Translations under genes and position numbers: made by a program
Notes under the pieces: generated by a model
Databases searched by the model: none
Told to the model about the DNA's origin: nothing
What the model saw: the letters and a program-made list of their open reading frames with translations, nothing else
From: an uncultured Victivallales bacterium
GTDB taxonomy: Bacteria > Verrucomicrobiota > Lentisphaeria > Victivallales > UBA1829
Reading direction: 5' to 3'
DNA length: 45,559 nucleotides
Assembly: GCA_934644965.1 (NCBI GenBank)
Contig: CAKUDG010000028.1
Coordinates: 1 to 45,559, forward strand
Part shown: positions 1 to 8,543 of the stretch, piece after piece
Layout of the letters: each line of letters begins with the position of its first letter
Position numbering within the stretch: the first letter of the stretch is position 1

Positions 1-44
1 TATGCATTCGCCATTTTCCCTATATCCTTTTTTGACGTTTGCAT

Positions 45-73
45 AATATAGCACAAATCTATTGACGACACAA
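45..73 (-). promoter_or_regulatory. Putative sigma70 promoter facing the left edge, with the start of an off-window gene
   Basis: On the minus strand TTGTGT (68-73) and TATATT (45-50) are 17 nt apart. Downstream on that strand comes a purine-rich AAAAAAGGATATAGGG stretch and then an ATG at 14-12, giving Met-Ala-Asn-Ala before the window ends. This looks like the start of a leftward gene, but only four codons are visible, so its product is unknown. Confidence 0.35.
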
Positions 74-106
74 CCTAGACTTTTTTCCCGTGTTCCGTCG
101 GGCCTC

Positions 107-1690
107 TCACCCCTGCTTCGGCAATTGCGGTGCGGGAAGGCAGCGGAAGGAGCCGAGGATGTTCAGTCCCCGTCCGGATTCCTCACGCCATTCCATCCTG
201 CTGGCAATCCGGACGGCGTATTCGCTGCGGAAGCGGAGGGATTCTCTGGAGTCGGGCATCCAGAGAGCGACATCCCAGTCTCCTCCCTCGCGGATCAGTT
301 CTTCCTCCTCCGGGAGGCGGAAGGCAGCCCTGGCCGTATGAAGCGGCGGCGGGGAGACGACGGCTGCGCTGTGGGAATAATCGACTTGAGCTTCTTCCGT
401 ACCGTTTCCGCCCGGCTGAAGGGTCCGGCAATCCATTCCCGTGTCCAGCTCGATGCATTTCCCGGAACGACGGTTCCTGAGGACAAAACAGATTTTCCGC
501 GGATTGACCGGCGCGGCAAATCCGTAATTGCGCAGATCGGCTTCAAAGAGCAGATCGTCTCCCGGCCGGCATTCCTCCGGGAAACGGGCTTCCTCAACGG
601 CGATCCGGTATCCGAGATGATCGCGGATATATTCAAAGGCGGTTCGGGGGACGTCTTCACTTTCAAAATAGTCCGGAGTGGGGAAGAGATGGATTTTTCC
701 CAGATGGCAGGGCAGAAGGAGCGTTTCCTTCCAGGAGTCGATGCTCCATTTTTCAGGGGATTTGTCCAGCCCGGAAAAGCCATGGACATAGCTGAATGTG
801 CTGTAGTGATGCAGATGAAAGCGTTCGCAGGCCCGGATTCCCGGCGGTTCGTGCGGATCCTGCCAGCCGCTCCAGAAGAGTTCGCCGTCCACGGGCAGGA
901 AGGCGGATTCGCGGCACATGAAGTCGAATTCCGGATTGCCGGGGGAGGCGAAAAAAGGAGCTTCGGTAAAGGTGCCGCCGTCCCAGTAATTGGCCAGAGT
1001 TCCATCGTTGAAAAAACCGATCCGGGCTTCCGGGGCGGAGGTCCAGGCGGTTTCGGGTGTCAGTTCACGGAAAAGTCCGAGTTTTTTCAGATTGTCGATT
1101 TTATACTGCGCGCGCCGCATCATCGTCATACGGTCCGGGGGAAGGAGTTCCAGCGTCTTTTTCAGAACGGCCGAGGTGGATTCCGGATCCTTTTCCAGTC
1201 CGTGGCGGGAGGAATGAAATTCCCCCCAGGCTCCGATCCAGCCCGTCTGAAGCACGTAGATGACATCCCAGTTCCGGTCCAGGACCGGTTTCAGCTGATC
1301 CATGTGTTCCAGAATCCGCTGCATCCGGGGGCCGGTCTGATTTTCATCGCCGATGTAAAATTCATAGGCGAAGCGGAGGAGAAATTTCACTCCGCTTTCC
1401 CTGGCTCTGGCAAAATCCGCTTCCAGAGCTTCCAGCTTCTGTCGGGATATGGGGGAATCAGAATACTGCGTGAGATAACAGTAGGCCTGCGCAATGGTGA
1501 TTCCGTCATCGGCATACGTTGCGAAAGGCCACTGACTGCGGATGTGGCTGAACTGCACGGGATCCTCCGGACAGCGTCCGATTCCAATTTCAAAGCGGAA
1601 TCCGCGTTCCGGATTCCGCAGGCCTTTTCTGCCGTTTTCGTCGCCGGGGCGGATTCCCCGGAAGCGTACTGTTCTGTTTTTCACTGGCAT
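107..1690 (-). CDS. DUF4874/DUF4832 family protein
   Basis: A 527-residue protein of a family seen mostly in polysaccharide-degrading bacteria; its exact activity is not established. Near the N-terminus it has the family hallmark GLRNPERGF, followed by a barrel-like region (LLRFAYEF, then TGWIGAWGEFH) that fits DUF4874, and a C-terminal half with beta-sandwich-like sequence that fits DUF4832. The frame is open up to 1885, but I place the start at the ATG at 1690. GGAAAGGATCC lies just upstream, and the extra 65 residues look like untranslated leader. I see no signal peptide from this start. It diverges from the GH36 gene, so a shared role in carbohydrate use is plausible but is inference. Confidence 0.8.
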   Translation of the reverse strand: MPVKNRTVRFRGIRPGDENGRKGLRNPERGFRFEIGIGRCPEDPVQFSHIRSQWPFATYADDGITIAQAYCYLTQYSDSPISRQKLEALEADFARARESGVKFLLRFAYEFYIGDENQTGPRMQRILEHMDQLKPVLDRNWDVIYVLQTGWIGAWGEFHSSRHGLEKDPESTSAVLKKTLELLPPDRMTMMRRAQYKIDNLKKLGLFRELTPETAWTSAPEARIGFFNDGTLANYWDGGTFTEAPFFASPGNPEFDFMCRESAFLPVDGELFWSGWQDPHEPPGIRACERFHLHHYSTFSYVHGFSGLDKSPEKWSIDSWKETLLLPCHLGKIHLFPTPDYFESEDVPRTAFEYIRDHLGYRIAVEEARFPEECRPGDDLLFEADLRNYGFAAPVNPRKICFVLRNRRSGKCIELDTGMDCRTLQPGGNGTEEAQVDYSHSAAVVSPPPLHTARAAFRLPEEEELIREGGDWDVALWMPDSRESLRFRSEYAVRIASRMEWREESGRGLNILGSFRCLPAPQLPKQG

Positions 1691-2185
1691 GCTGGGATCC
1701 TTTCCGATTCTGCTGCGTAGTATGATGTGAAGAAAAACCGGAAAAAAAGGACCGGGGATCTCTGCTCCTGAACAGAGGGGAGGGGTTGAAAGCTGTCTGT
1801 TCGGATGCGCGTATGAGCTTTTTCCCCGTGTCTGATTCTCTTTTTTTTCACACGGTGTCTTTCCTGTGGAGGTAATAGACATCATGCTGAAGGAAGTTCA
1901 AGACTGCGGATGAATCTCTGAAGAAGAAAAAAAAGCGTTTCTCATGGATTCTGTTCAAAAGGGAAAAAGAGCGTGAAAAACTTCTTCCGCTTCGCTTGCC
2001 AAAATCATACGAAATGATATCTTATGCACGAGTTGTTTCCACGCACTGACTGATTGCGGAAGGAAAGAAGTTACAACACAAGAGAACCAGCAAGAGTTGA
2101 GAGGAGGGCCCGGCGGGAAATCTTTCTTCAGAAGAATGGAATGATCCTTTCCCGTCCGGCCGGACCGGCAGCAGGACACAGATTC
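1691..2185. other. Divergent intergenic region between the DUF4832 and GH36 genes
   Basis: About 495 nt with no convincing gene. It holds a rightward promoter candidate at 1996-2023. The promoter spacer contains a short dyad, ATCAT-acgaa-ATGAT, which could be a regulator site, but this is weak. The remainder is low-complexity A/T-rich sequence. Confidence 0.4.
1996..2023 (+). promoter_or_regulatory. Putative promoter of the GH36 gene
   Basis: TTGCCA (1996-2001), a 16-nt spacer and TATCTT (2018-2023), about 160 nt before the chosen ATG. A plausible sigma70 match judged by eye only. Confidence 0.35.
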
Positions 2186-4423
2186 ATGTCTATTCAAATC
2201 GACGAGGCAAACAGAATATTCAAACTGGATACCGCCCGCAGCAGCTATCTTTTTCATGTGGATGAGAACGGATATCCCGCCCATCTCTATTACGGAGGAA
2301 GGATTTCCGACCTGAAAGACACTCCGGCCCTTCTTGGACAATGCCGCGGAGGCTCCTCCTTCTGCGCACCGCACGCGGAAAATGCGGTCAATCCGCTTCG
2401 GTCCTGGAATCTGACGAAACAGGAATATACGACGAATGCGATCGGAGACTACCGCATTTCCTCCGTGGCAGTCCGGAATCCGGACGGGACCAGCTGTACC
2501 GATCCGCGTTATTCCTCATACCGTGTGATTCCGGGGAAACCGCGTCTCCGCGGACTTCCCGCGTCCTATGCGAATGAAGAGGAGGAGGTCGACACGCTGG
2601 AAGTGATTCTGAAAGACAGCGTTTCCCGTGTGGAATTCATTCTTTCCTATTCGGTTTTTGCGGAAAAGGATGTGATTGCGCGATCTGTGAGAATCGTGAA
2701 CCGGTCGGAGACATGTGTGGTGCTGGAAAAGGCCATGAGTTTGTGTCTGGATCTTCCGGAGATGGAGTATGATCTGCTTCAGCTTTCAGGCTGTTATGCG
2801 CGGGAAAGGTATGTGGAGCGGAATCCGTTGCGTCCTGGACTGCAGGGGATGGGCAGTGTCCGGACGTCGAGCAGTCACAATCACAATCCAGCTTTTGCGC
2901 TTGTTTCGCCCCGGGCGGGGGAAAGTTCCGGAGAAGTCTACGGCTTTCTTTTCGTCTACAGCGGGAGCTGGCTTGCCGAGATCGAGGCGGATTCCCGTTC
3001 CCAGACCCGGATCTGCCTGGGCATTCATCCGGATTGTTTTGAATGGACTCTGAAGCCCGGAGAAGAGTTCCAGACTCCGGAAGCGCTTCTGAGTTTCTCC
3101 GCACAGGGGCTGGAACGCATGTCTTTGAATTTCCACAGACTGATCCGGGAGAATCTGATTCCGGAAAAATGGAAACGGACTCCGCGCCCGATCCTCGTCA
3201 ACAACTGGGAGGCGACATACTTCGACTTCAATGAGGAAAAACTTCTCCGCATCGCCCGGGACGCCGCCGATCTCGGCATCGAAATGCTGGTGCTGGACGA
3301 CGGTTGGTTCGGTCATCGGGAAAACGACCGCAGTTCTCTTGGAGACTGGTTCGTCAATGAATCCAAAATCGGACGTCTTCCGGAACTGGTGAAAAAAATC
3401 CGGACCATGGGATTGAAGTTCGGACTCTGGTTTGAACCGGAGATGGTTTCGGAGGACAGTGAACTGTTCAGAACTCATCCGGAATGGACTCTGACGGTTC
3501 CGGGAAGGAACCGCTCTCTCGGACGGACTCAGATGGTGCTGGATATGTCCCGCAAAGAGGTGGTTGACTATCTTTTTGAAAAGATCAGCTCCATTTTAAA
3601 ATCGGCGGAGGTTTCATATATCAAATGGGATATGAACCGTCAGCCTGCGGAGATGTCTTCGCCTTCTCTTCCGCCTGCGCGGCAGAAGGAGCTGAGTCAC
3701 CGTTTTGTGCTCGGCGTGTACGAACTGCACCGCCGTCTGCTGGAAGCCTTTCCCGATCTCATGATCGAAGGCTGTTCCGGAGGCGGCGGCAGATTCGATG
3801 CGGGAATCCTTTTCTATGCGCCTCAGATCTGGTGCAGTGACAATACGGATGCAATGGAACGCCTGAAAATCCAGTCCGGGACTTCCTTTTTTTATCCGCC
3901 TTCCTGTATCGGGGCGCACCTTTCCGTCTGCCCGAACCATGCCACAAGGAGGACGACTCCTTTCCGGACAAGAGGCCTTGTCGCTCTCGCCGGCACGTTC
4001 GGATACGAACTGGATCTGAATGTGCTTTCCGCAGAAGAAAGAAAGTTGGTCAGAGAACAGGTCGCCCTTTACCACAAATATCACCATCTTGTCGATCACG
4101 GCAATCTTCACCGCCTTCTTTCGCCTTTTGACGATCAGAATTCCTGTTGTGCTGAGACAGCATGGGAATTTTCCGCAGAGGACGCATCCGAAGCCATCCT
4201 GATCTATGTGGTCCCCTCCCTTTCTCTGGGACGCGGCATTCGTTATCTCCGCCTGCGCGGACTGGATCCTTCCGCACGTTATCGCATCGAAGGCTCGGAA
4301 CTTTCAGAGGGCGCTGATTCTCTGTATTCCGGTGACACCCTGATGAATGCGGGAATCCCCATGCCGGCCCCTGTTTGTGATGGAGACGGAGTCCTGATTC
4401 ATTTCATCCGCGTTTCCGCCTGA
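2186..4423 (+). CDS. GH36 alpha-galactosidase
   Basis: Hydrolyses terminal alpha-galactosides such as melibiose and raffinose-type sugars. At 745 residues it matches the usual ~730-residue bacterial GH36 length. The N-terminal beta-supersandwich is followed by the (beta/alpha)8 barrel. Motifs include WEATYFDFNEEKL, LDDGWFG, GLWFEPEMV, the nucleophile motif KWDMNR (Asp ~482) and the acid/base region WCSDNTDA (Asp ~552). The frame is open from 2054, but the ATG at 2186 begins the recognisable family sequence (MSIQIDEAN) and has GCAGGA upstream, so the earlier 44 residues are probably leader. No signal peptide is seen, suggesting a cytoplasmic enzyme that acts on imported oligosaccharides. Confidence 0.95.
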   Translation: MSIQIDEANRIFKLDTARSSYLFHVDENGYPAHLYYGGRISDLKDTPALLGQCRGGSSFCAPHAENAVNPLRSWNLTKQEYTTNAIGDYRISSVAVRNPDGTSCTDPRYSSYRVIPGKPRLRGLPASYANEEEEVDTLEVILKDSVSRVEFILSYSVFAEKDVIARSVRIVNRSETCVVLEKAMSLCLDLPEMEYDLLQLSGCYARERYVERNPLRPGLQGMGSVRTSSSHNHNPAFALVSPRAGESSGEVYGFLFVYSGSWLAEIEADSRSQTRICLGIHPDCFEWTLKPGEEFQTPEALLSFSAQGLERMSLNFHRLIRENLIPEKWKRTPRPILVNNWEATYFDFNEEKLLRIARDAADLGIEMLVLDDGWFGHRENDRSSLGDWFVNESKIGRLPELVKKIRTMGLKFGLWFEPEMVSEDSELFRTHPEWTLTVPGRNRSLGRTQMVLDMSRKEVVDYLFEKISSILKSAEVSYIKWDMNRQPAEMSSPSLPPARQKELSHRFVLGVYELHRRLLEAFPDLMIEGCSGGGGRFDAGILFYAPQIWCSDNTDAMERLKIQSGTSFFYPPSCIGAHLSVCPNHATRRTTPFRTRGLVALAGTFGYELDLNVLSAEERKLVREQVALYHKYHHLVDHGNLHRLLSPFDDQNSCCAETAWEFSAEDASEAILIYVVPSLSLGRGIRYLRLRGLDPSARYRIEGSELSEGADSLYSGDTLMNAGIPMPAPVCDGDGVLIHFIRVSA

Positions 4424-4652
4424 GATCTTTTTTTCCCCCTTCCAGTTCTCATTTCCTTTTTCTCCTCCGCATCCTTATTAATGGCGGCGGAGGAGGAGGA
4501 ATCCATTTCGCAGGAGAGGAGAAAGAGGAAATAAGAAAGGAAAAAAAAAGAGGAGAAAAGATCTGTTTTCTCTCTCCGAATCTTTTCTGATTTTTTTCGG
4601 AGTTCTGCGAAGAAAACAGTCAAGAACGAATCAAAACACAGATTTACATGAA

Positions 4653-4905
4653 CGCCGTTGAAAAGCCTTCAACGCGCCCAGAAATGTGCGCGCTGTCAGT
4701 GTGCTATAGGGTGGAGACGCTGGAGAAGAAGGCAGAATCAGACCGGGGCAGGGCGGCGGAGCGGCGCTGTCTGAAAAAGGACAAAACAGAGAAGCCCTGT
4801 GCCAGAGAAGCAGGAAGATTCCGGGAGGGGAAAACGAAGATTCCGGACTTTGCTTCCATCCAGGTGCCGCGGGCCGTGTCGCGCCCGCAGTTTTTCTTTT
4901 TTTTT
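4653..4905 (+). ncRNA. Candidate structured small RNA ending in an intrinsic terminator
   Basis: The stretch opens with a perfect 7-bp hairpin (CGTTGAA 4656-4662, TTCAACG 4668-4674). A second possible GC stem follows (CGCGC 4673-4677 with GCGCG 4688-4692), mutually exclusive with the end of the first. It closes with a GC-rich terminator at 4869-4905. I could not match it to 6S, SRP, tmRNA or RNase P RNA. It could equally be a long 3' tail of the GH36 transcript. Confidence 0.25.
4869..4905 (+). terminator. Intrinsic terminator
   Basis: GCGGGC (4869-4874) pairs with GCCCGC (4883-4888) across an 8-nt loop and is followed by a T-rich run (4891-4905). Orientation is rightward, so it ends either the GH36 transcript or the candidate RNA above. 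Confidence 0.6.
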
Positions 4906-4931
4906 ATCGGCGCTTTCTTTCTCCGTTTCAT

Positions 4932-6005
4932 TCATTTTCCGCTGCTGTGGCGGAGACGATGATAGACAATTGTCCGGAAAAGTCGTTCAAAAGGATAGAG
5001 GAGCAGTTTTCTGAGTCTGTATTCCGGACGTCTGTGGAGAGTTTTGATTTGCTCCGTCAGACAAAAGACTCTGCACTCGGCGGCGGTCATGGGATTGCCT
5101 TCGAGAAAACGCCTGACCGCTTCCTGAGCTGGAAAAAGAGGCAGGGAATTGGCCGGGATGTCATAATAACGCACCAGATTGCAGGATTCTCCCTTCCGAT
5201 AGCGTCCGGAATAGGTGACGTATTCGGGATAATGCCTGAGTTTCCCGGTCAGGATGATTCCAAAGACTCCAGTGGCGTTTGCGATGTGTCCGAATCCGCT
5301 CTCCACTCCCACAAAAACTCCTGCATTGGCAATGATCCGTGCTGCGGTCTGCAAATCGGCTTTTCCTGTTTTGTCGATCAGAAGAGGATGCTCCGTCTTC
5401 AGAACCGGATGAAGCCCGATTTCAACGACATGCCAGTTGGCATTGAAAAACATTTCCGCCAGGATCATCCAGTTTTTTGCGGGCCACTGCCGGCTTCGTC
5501 CGTTGGAAGAGCAGTGAAAGACGGCATAGGGGACGGGAAGACCGGGGAGGATTCCCTCTGGATTGAAATGAAAAACAGGGGTCTCATCCGGGACGGGGAG
5601 TCCGGCCGCGCTGGAAAACTGTTCCAGAAGGCTGGGGAAAATATCCGTGTCGGAGCATGAAGAGTGTTTTTTTTCAGCCTTGTTCTTCCGCAGAGAAGGC
5701 GATTTCTCTCCGGAAACGCTTCCGGAAGGAATGCGGAAATTCAATTCGTAACTGATGGTTCCGGGAGGAAATTTCTCCTTTTTATGGAGATATTCCTCCG
5801 CATCCCGGACTGTGACCACCTCATCCACCGCAGGGGAATAACGCAAGAGATCTGCGTATTCCGTCTTCGTGTACCAGCGCAGTTTTCTGTCAGGATGCAA
5901 TTGTTTCAGATACCGATAGATCGGTTCTGATGCGACAATATCTCCCATCCGGCCTAATTCACACACCGTCAGTAAAGAATCATGATTTTTTTCTTCGTTT
6001 TTCAA
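4932..6005 (-). CDS. Glycosyltransferase family 9 (heptosyltransferase-like)
   Basis: A 357-residue GT-B fold enzyme of the ADP-heptose:LPS heptosyltransferase family (GT9), which adds sugars to cell-surface glycolipid cores. The N-terminal Rossmann half has CELGRMGDIVASEPIYRYL. The C-terminal half has HCSSNGRSRQWPAKNW and the nucleotide-sugar region GVESGFGHIANATG. The start is a TTG at 6005 preceded by AAGGA at suitable distance; no ATG lies near it. The acceptor and donor cannot be told from sequence. It stands alone, without other LPS genes in view. No membrane segment is evident, consistent with a cytoplasmic peripheral enzyme. Confidence 0.85.
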   Translation of the reverse strand: MKNEEKNHDSLLTVCELGRMGDIVASEPIYRYLKQLHPDRKLRWYTKTEYADLLRYSPAVDEVVTVRDAEEYLHKKEKFPPGTISYELNFRIPSGSVSGEKSPSLRKNKAEKKHSSCSDTDIFPSLLEQFSSAAGLPVPDETPVFHFNPEGILPGLPVPYAVFHCSSNGRSRQWPAKNWMILAEMFFNANWHVVEIGLHPVLKTEHPLLIDKTGKADLQTAARIIANAGVFVGVESGFGHIANATGVFGIILTGKLRHYPEYVTYSGRYRKGESCNLVRYYDIPANSLPLFPAQEAVRRFLEGNPMTAAECRVFCLTEQIKTLHRRPEYRLRKLLLYPFERLFRTIVYHRLRHSSGK

Positions 6006-6233
6006 TATCTTGATTCCTTACTTTATGCCGCTTTTTTTATTTTCCCATTTGCCATTTTACGACAAAAAAAGATGGAGGTCCGCCAAAAAAAATGAAAAGA
6101 CTTATTACAATAGTTTAAAAAGGACTTTTTTACAAGATCCCCGCCATGGAAAAAAACATCAAATTCAGTTTTCTTTTTGCCTTTTTCCTCTCAGGAAAGA
6201 AAAGTTTTTTTGTTTTTCCGACACTCCCGAAGG

Positions 6234-6262
6234 TTGAAAAAGCGCAGAGACATGATTATTAT
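6234..6262 (+). promoter_or_regulatory. Strong sigma70-like promoter
   Basis: TTGAAA (6234-6239), 17-nt spacer, TATTAT (6257-6262). The predicted transcript start is near 6269, about 45 nt before the putative lipoprotein ATG at 6315. Confidence 0.55.
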
Positions 6263-6314
6263 ACAAATTGCATGAAATGGCACGGCTGTAAAAAATGCTT
6301 TTGGATACACTTGG

Positions 6315-6758
6315 ATGAGACTTCTCTTTCTGTTTTTTTCTCTTCTTTTCATCCTTCTCTCATGCGGTGGAGGAGGTACGGGTCATCTTTTTCCCCGTAC
6401 GGTTGCGGAAGAACGGCCTGCCTTTGCAGAAAGGACGAATGCTCCTGCGTCAGAAACAGTTCAGAAGGGCGCAGAGAAGGGGAAGAAGAAGATCTGTTCA
6501 GAAGACTTTTCATTTCTCTCCGGGCGGAGAGAGGGGCATTTTCCACGTTCTGCCAGACGCTTTTCCAAGGAATCCTTGCCTCTTCTTGTCTTCTGCATGT
6601 TTTCCCATCCATCCGCATCGGAGATGATTGATTTCCCGATCCTGTGGAGTGGCTTATCCTTTCTGAACCGGACGGAAGGAACGGAAGGGAACTTTTTTCT
6701 TTTTTTCGTTTCTGTTTCTCTGCCGGTCCGTGCCGGTCCATCGGCAATTGCTGTTTGA
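6315..6758 (+). CDS. Putative small lipoprotein (uncertain gene)
   Basis: A 147-residue frame whose first 17 residues form a lipoprotein signal (MRLLFLFFSLLFILLSC, lipobox ILLSC) followed by a Gly-rich linker. A good promoter lies just upstream. The rest is basic, low in recognisable structure and matches no family I know; overlapping frames are also open here, so chance cannot be excluded. If real, it would be lipid-anchored through the Lgt/LspA pathway. A 7-bp hairpin (GGACACT-ccg-AGTGTCC) follows the stop but has no T run. I treat it as a candidate only. Confidence 0.4.
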   Translation: MRLLFLFFSLLFILLSCGGGGTGHLFPRTVAEERPAFAERTNAPASETVQKGAEKGKKKICSEDFSFLSGRREGHFPRSARRFSKESLPLLVFCMFSHPSASEMIDFPILWSGLSFLNRTEGTEGNFFLFFVSVSLPVRAGPSAIAV

Positions 6759-6879
6759 TTTTCCAGCAGGGACACTCCGAGTGTCCTCGGGCCCGGGACT
6801 GGAACGGGCAAGAAGAGACGGCGGAGAAAAAGAAGCGGCTTCAGGAAAACATTTGTAAAAGGTGCAAAAAAAGAAAAAA

Positions 6880-7488
6880 ATGAGCCTGAAAACCTTTGTA
6901 AAAAGAAAATTTGTCTATTATTATTCGAAGATCATGAAAGAGAAAGCCTCCCCGGAGTACATCGCCAGGGGATGGGCAATCGGGATGTTTTACGGATGTC
7001 TGATCCCATTCGGACTCCAGTTGATCTTCTCCATCCCCACTTCCTTCCTTTTGAAAGGAAGCAAAATCGGTGCGACGGTCGGAACGCTTCTGACGAATCA
7101 TTTCACGATTTTCCTGATTTATCCGCTCCAATGCTATGTCGGATCCCGCATTCTAGGTGCCGGGCTGACCTATGAAAAGGTGGATGAAATGATGCAGGAC
7201 CTCCTGCACAGACAGGAATATTCCGCTTTGTTCGATCTGGGGGGACAGCTCCTCGCAAGCTTCTTCATCGGCGGACTCCTCCTGACGATCATTATGACCC
7301 CTCTCACTTATTTCCTGATCCTTTCCGCGGTCCGCCGTTACCGCATCCTGAAGGAAGAAGCCAGAAAGAGAAAAATGGAACGGGGGAAAAAAATACCACA
7401 CAGACATCACTTCTTCTCTGCGGCGGAAAGGGAAAAACAGGAGGATCCCTCTCTTTCCCCTGTTCAGGACAACAGCGTTTCAAAATAG
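6880..7488 (+). CDS. DUF2062 family membrane protein
   Basis: A 202-residue integral membrane protein of the DUF2062 family. Family markers are present: an N-terminal amphipathic stretch, SPEYIARGWAIGMFYG, a hydrophobic hairpin (LIPFGLQLIFSIPTSFLL), TNHFTIFLIYPLQCYVG, and a second membrane hairpin after DLGGQL. The charged C-terminal tail is cytoplasmic by inference. The molecular function is unknown; relatives often lie near glycosyltransferase or envelope genes, and here it follows the GT9 region. The start is ambiguous: ATG at 6880 or GTG at 6862. A paralogue with the same order of motifs lies at 13223-13803. Confidence 0.8.
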   Translation: MSLKTFVKRKFVYYYSKIMKEKASPEYIARGWAIGMFYGCLIPFGLQLIFSIPTSFLLKGSKIGATVGTLLTNHFTIFLIYPLQCYVGSRILGAGLTYEKVDEMMQDLLHRQEYSALFDLGGQLLASFFIGGLLLTIIMTPLTYFLILSAVRRYRILKEEARKRKMERGKKIPHRHHFFSAAEREKQEDPSLSPVQDNSVSK

Positions 7489-7588
7489 AAAAACTTTTTA
7501 TGATTCACACAGTTTTGGCGATTCCAGGTGTATTGTTGAGAAAAAAGGCACAAGAGTCCATTTGTGAAGGGAGAAATGTGAAAATATC

Positions 7589-8278
7589 ATGATGAAGAAA
7601 GCGCCATTTTCATCAGACGACTTTGAAGATCAGAAGACGTCACCCTTTCATTCCCCTTCTTTTTCTTCTCCGCCGTCTCATGAGGAAGAAGAAAATCCGC
7701 ACCCCATCTGGATTGTGCATGGAGGAATGGCAATTCTGTATCTTCTCTGCGCCGGGTATTTCATCTATGCGATTTTCCGGTACGCTAGTGCGGAGGAGAA
7801 CGGGGCTTATTCTTCGCTTTTCTGGCTGATTCATTCACCTGTTCACGAAATCGGGCATTTCCTCTTTTCCTCCGCGACTTTCCCCCTGTTGATCCATGTC
7901 CTTGCAGGGACGGTATTTCAGATCCTGACTCCGATAGCCTGTGCGGCACAATTCTTTTACCGCGGGGAATATCCGCCGCTGGCAATCATGCTCGGCTGGC
8001 TCGGTTTCGCGATTCTGGACGTTTCCTGCTATATGGAGGACTCCCGGATTTTGAAAATGCAGCTGGCGTCTCCCTTCGCGCCCTCCGGTTCGGAAATCAT
8101 TCATGACTGGAACTGGCTTTTTGATTACTTCGGCTGTCTGCATCACGCGTATCAGATTGCGGACTGCACTGCCTTTCTTGGATATGTGATTTCAGGATTT
8201 TCCGTCCTGCTGATTCTCTTCATGGTGTTGCGCGGCGGACTGCTCCTCCCCCTCCAAAGATGGATCCGGAAAGACTGA
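7589..8278 (+). CDS. Polytopic membrane protein with a HEIGH motif (M50-like metalloprotease candidate)
   Basis: A 229-residue protein. An acidic, Ser-rich cytoplasmic-looking head (residues 1-47) is followed by about five hydrophobic segments. At the start of the second lies SPVHEIGHFLF, an HExxH zinc-protease motif inside a membrane helix, as in site-2-protease-like families; a later stretch has SCYMEDSRI and NWLFDYFG. The length suits a minimal membrane metalloprotease fold, but I do not see a clear third-ligand NPxDG motif, so protease activity is inference. The double ATG start at 7589 is used. It sits about 100 nt after the DUF2062 gene. Confidence 0.6.
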   Translation: MMKKAPFSSDDFEDQKTSPFHSPSFSSPPSHEEEENPHPIWIVHGGMAILYLLCAGYFIYAIFRYASAEENGAYSSLFWLIHSPVHEIGHFLFSSATFPLLIHVLAGTVFQILTPIACAAQFFYRGEYPPLAIMLGWLGFAILDVSCYMEDSRILKMQLASPFAPSGSEIIHDWNWLFDYFGCLHHAYQIADCTAFLGYVISGFSVLLILFMVLRGGLLLPLQRWIRKD

Positions 8279-8543
8279 GCTTTATTATCACAACACGCGT
8301 TCCATTTTCTCTCTTATTCCCGTTATTATCCTCCGTTTCTTTTTCCTGCCCGAGAGAAGAGAAGGAGGAGGCAGGGGAGGGGGGAGAAAAAAGGGGCGGA
8401 AAAAAGGCAGTGAGAAGAGAATCCGGGGAAAACGGGAGAACGGGGAATTTTTCTGTTTTCCCTTGTATTATTCAGCACCACCCTCTCACATCCGAGAAGA
8501 GATGACATCCTTTCGGTCCGCAGGGAACTGTTTCCACTGGGAA

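Larger units (their letters stand above)
4424..4931. other. Intergenic region with a structured stretch
   Basis: About 508 nt between the GH36 gene and the convergent GT9 gene. The first 200 nt are A/G- and T-rich low complexity. From about 4653 to 4905 there are GC-rich stem-loops closed by an intrinsic terminator, listed separately. An open frame at 4648-4962 crosses the terminator and has no coding-like features. Confidence 0.5.

Noticed and set aside
62..1720. Long plus-strand frame of 552 codons
   Set aside because: Antisense to the DUF4832/DUF4874 gene, with no family resemblance; the minus strand has clear motifs.
4648..4962. Open frame of 104 codons before the GT9 gene end
   Set aside because: Runs through an intrinsic terminator, is basic low-complexity sequence, and has no ribosome site.
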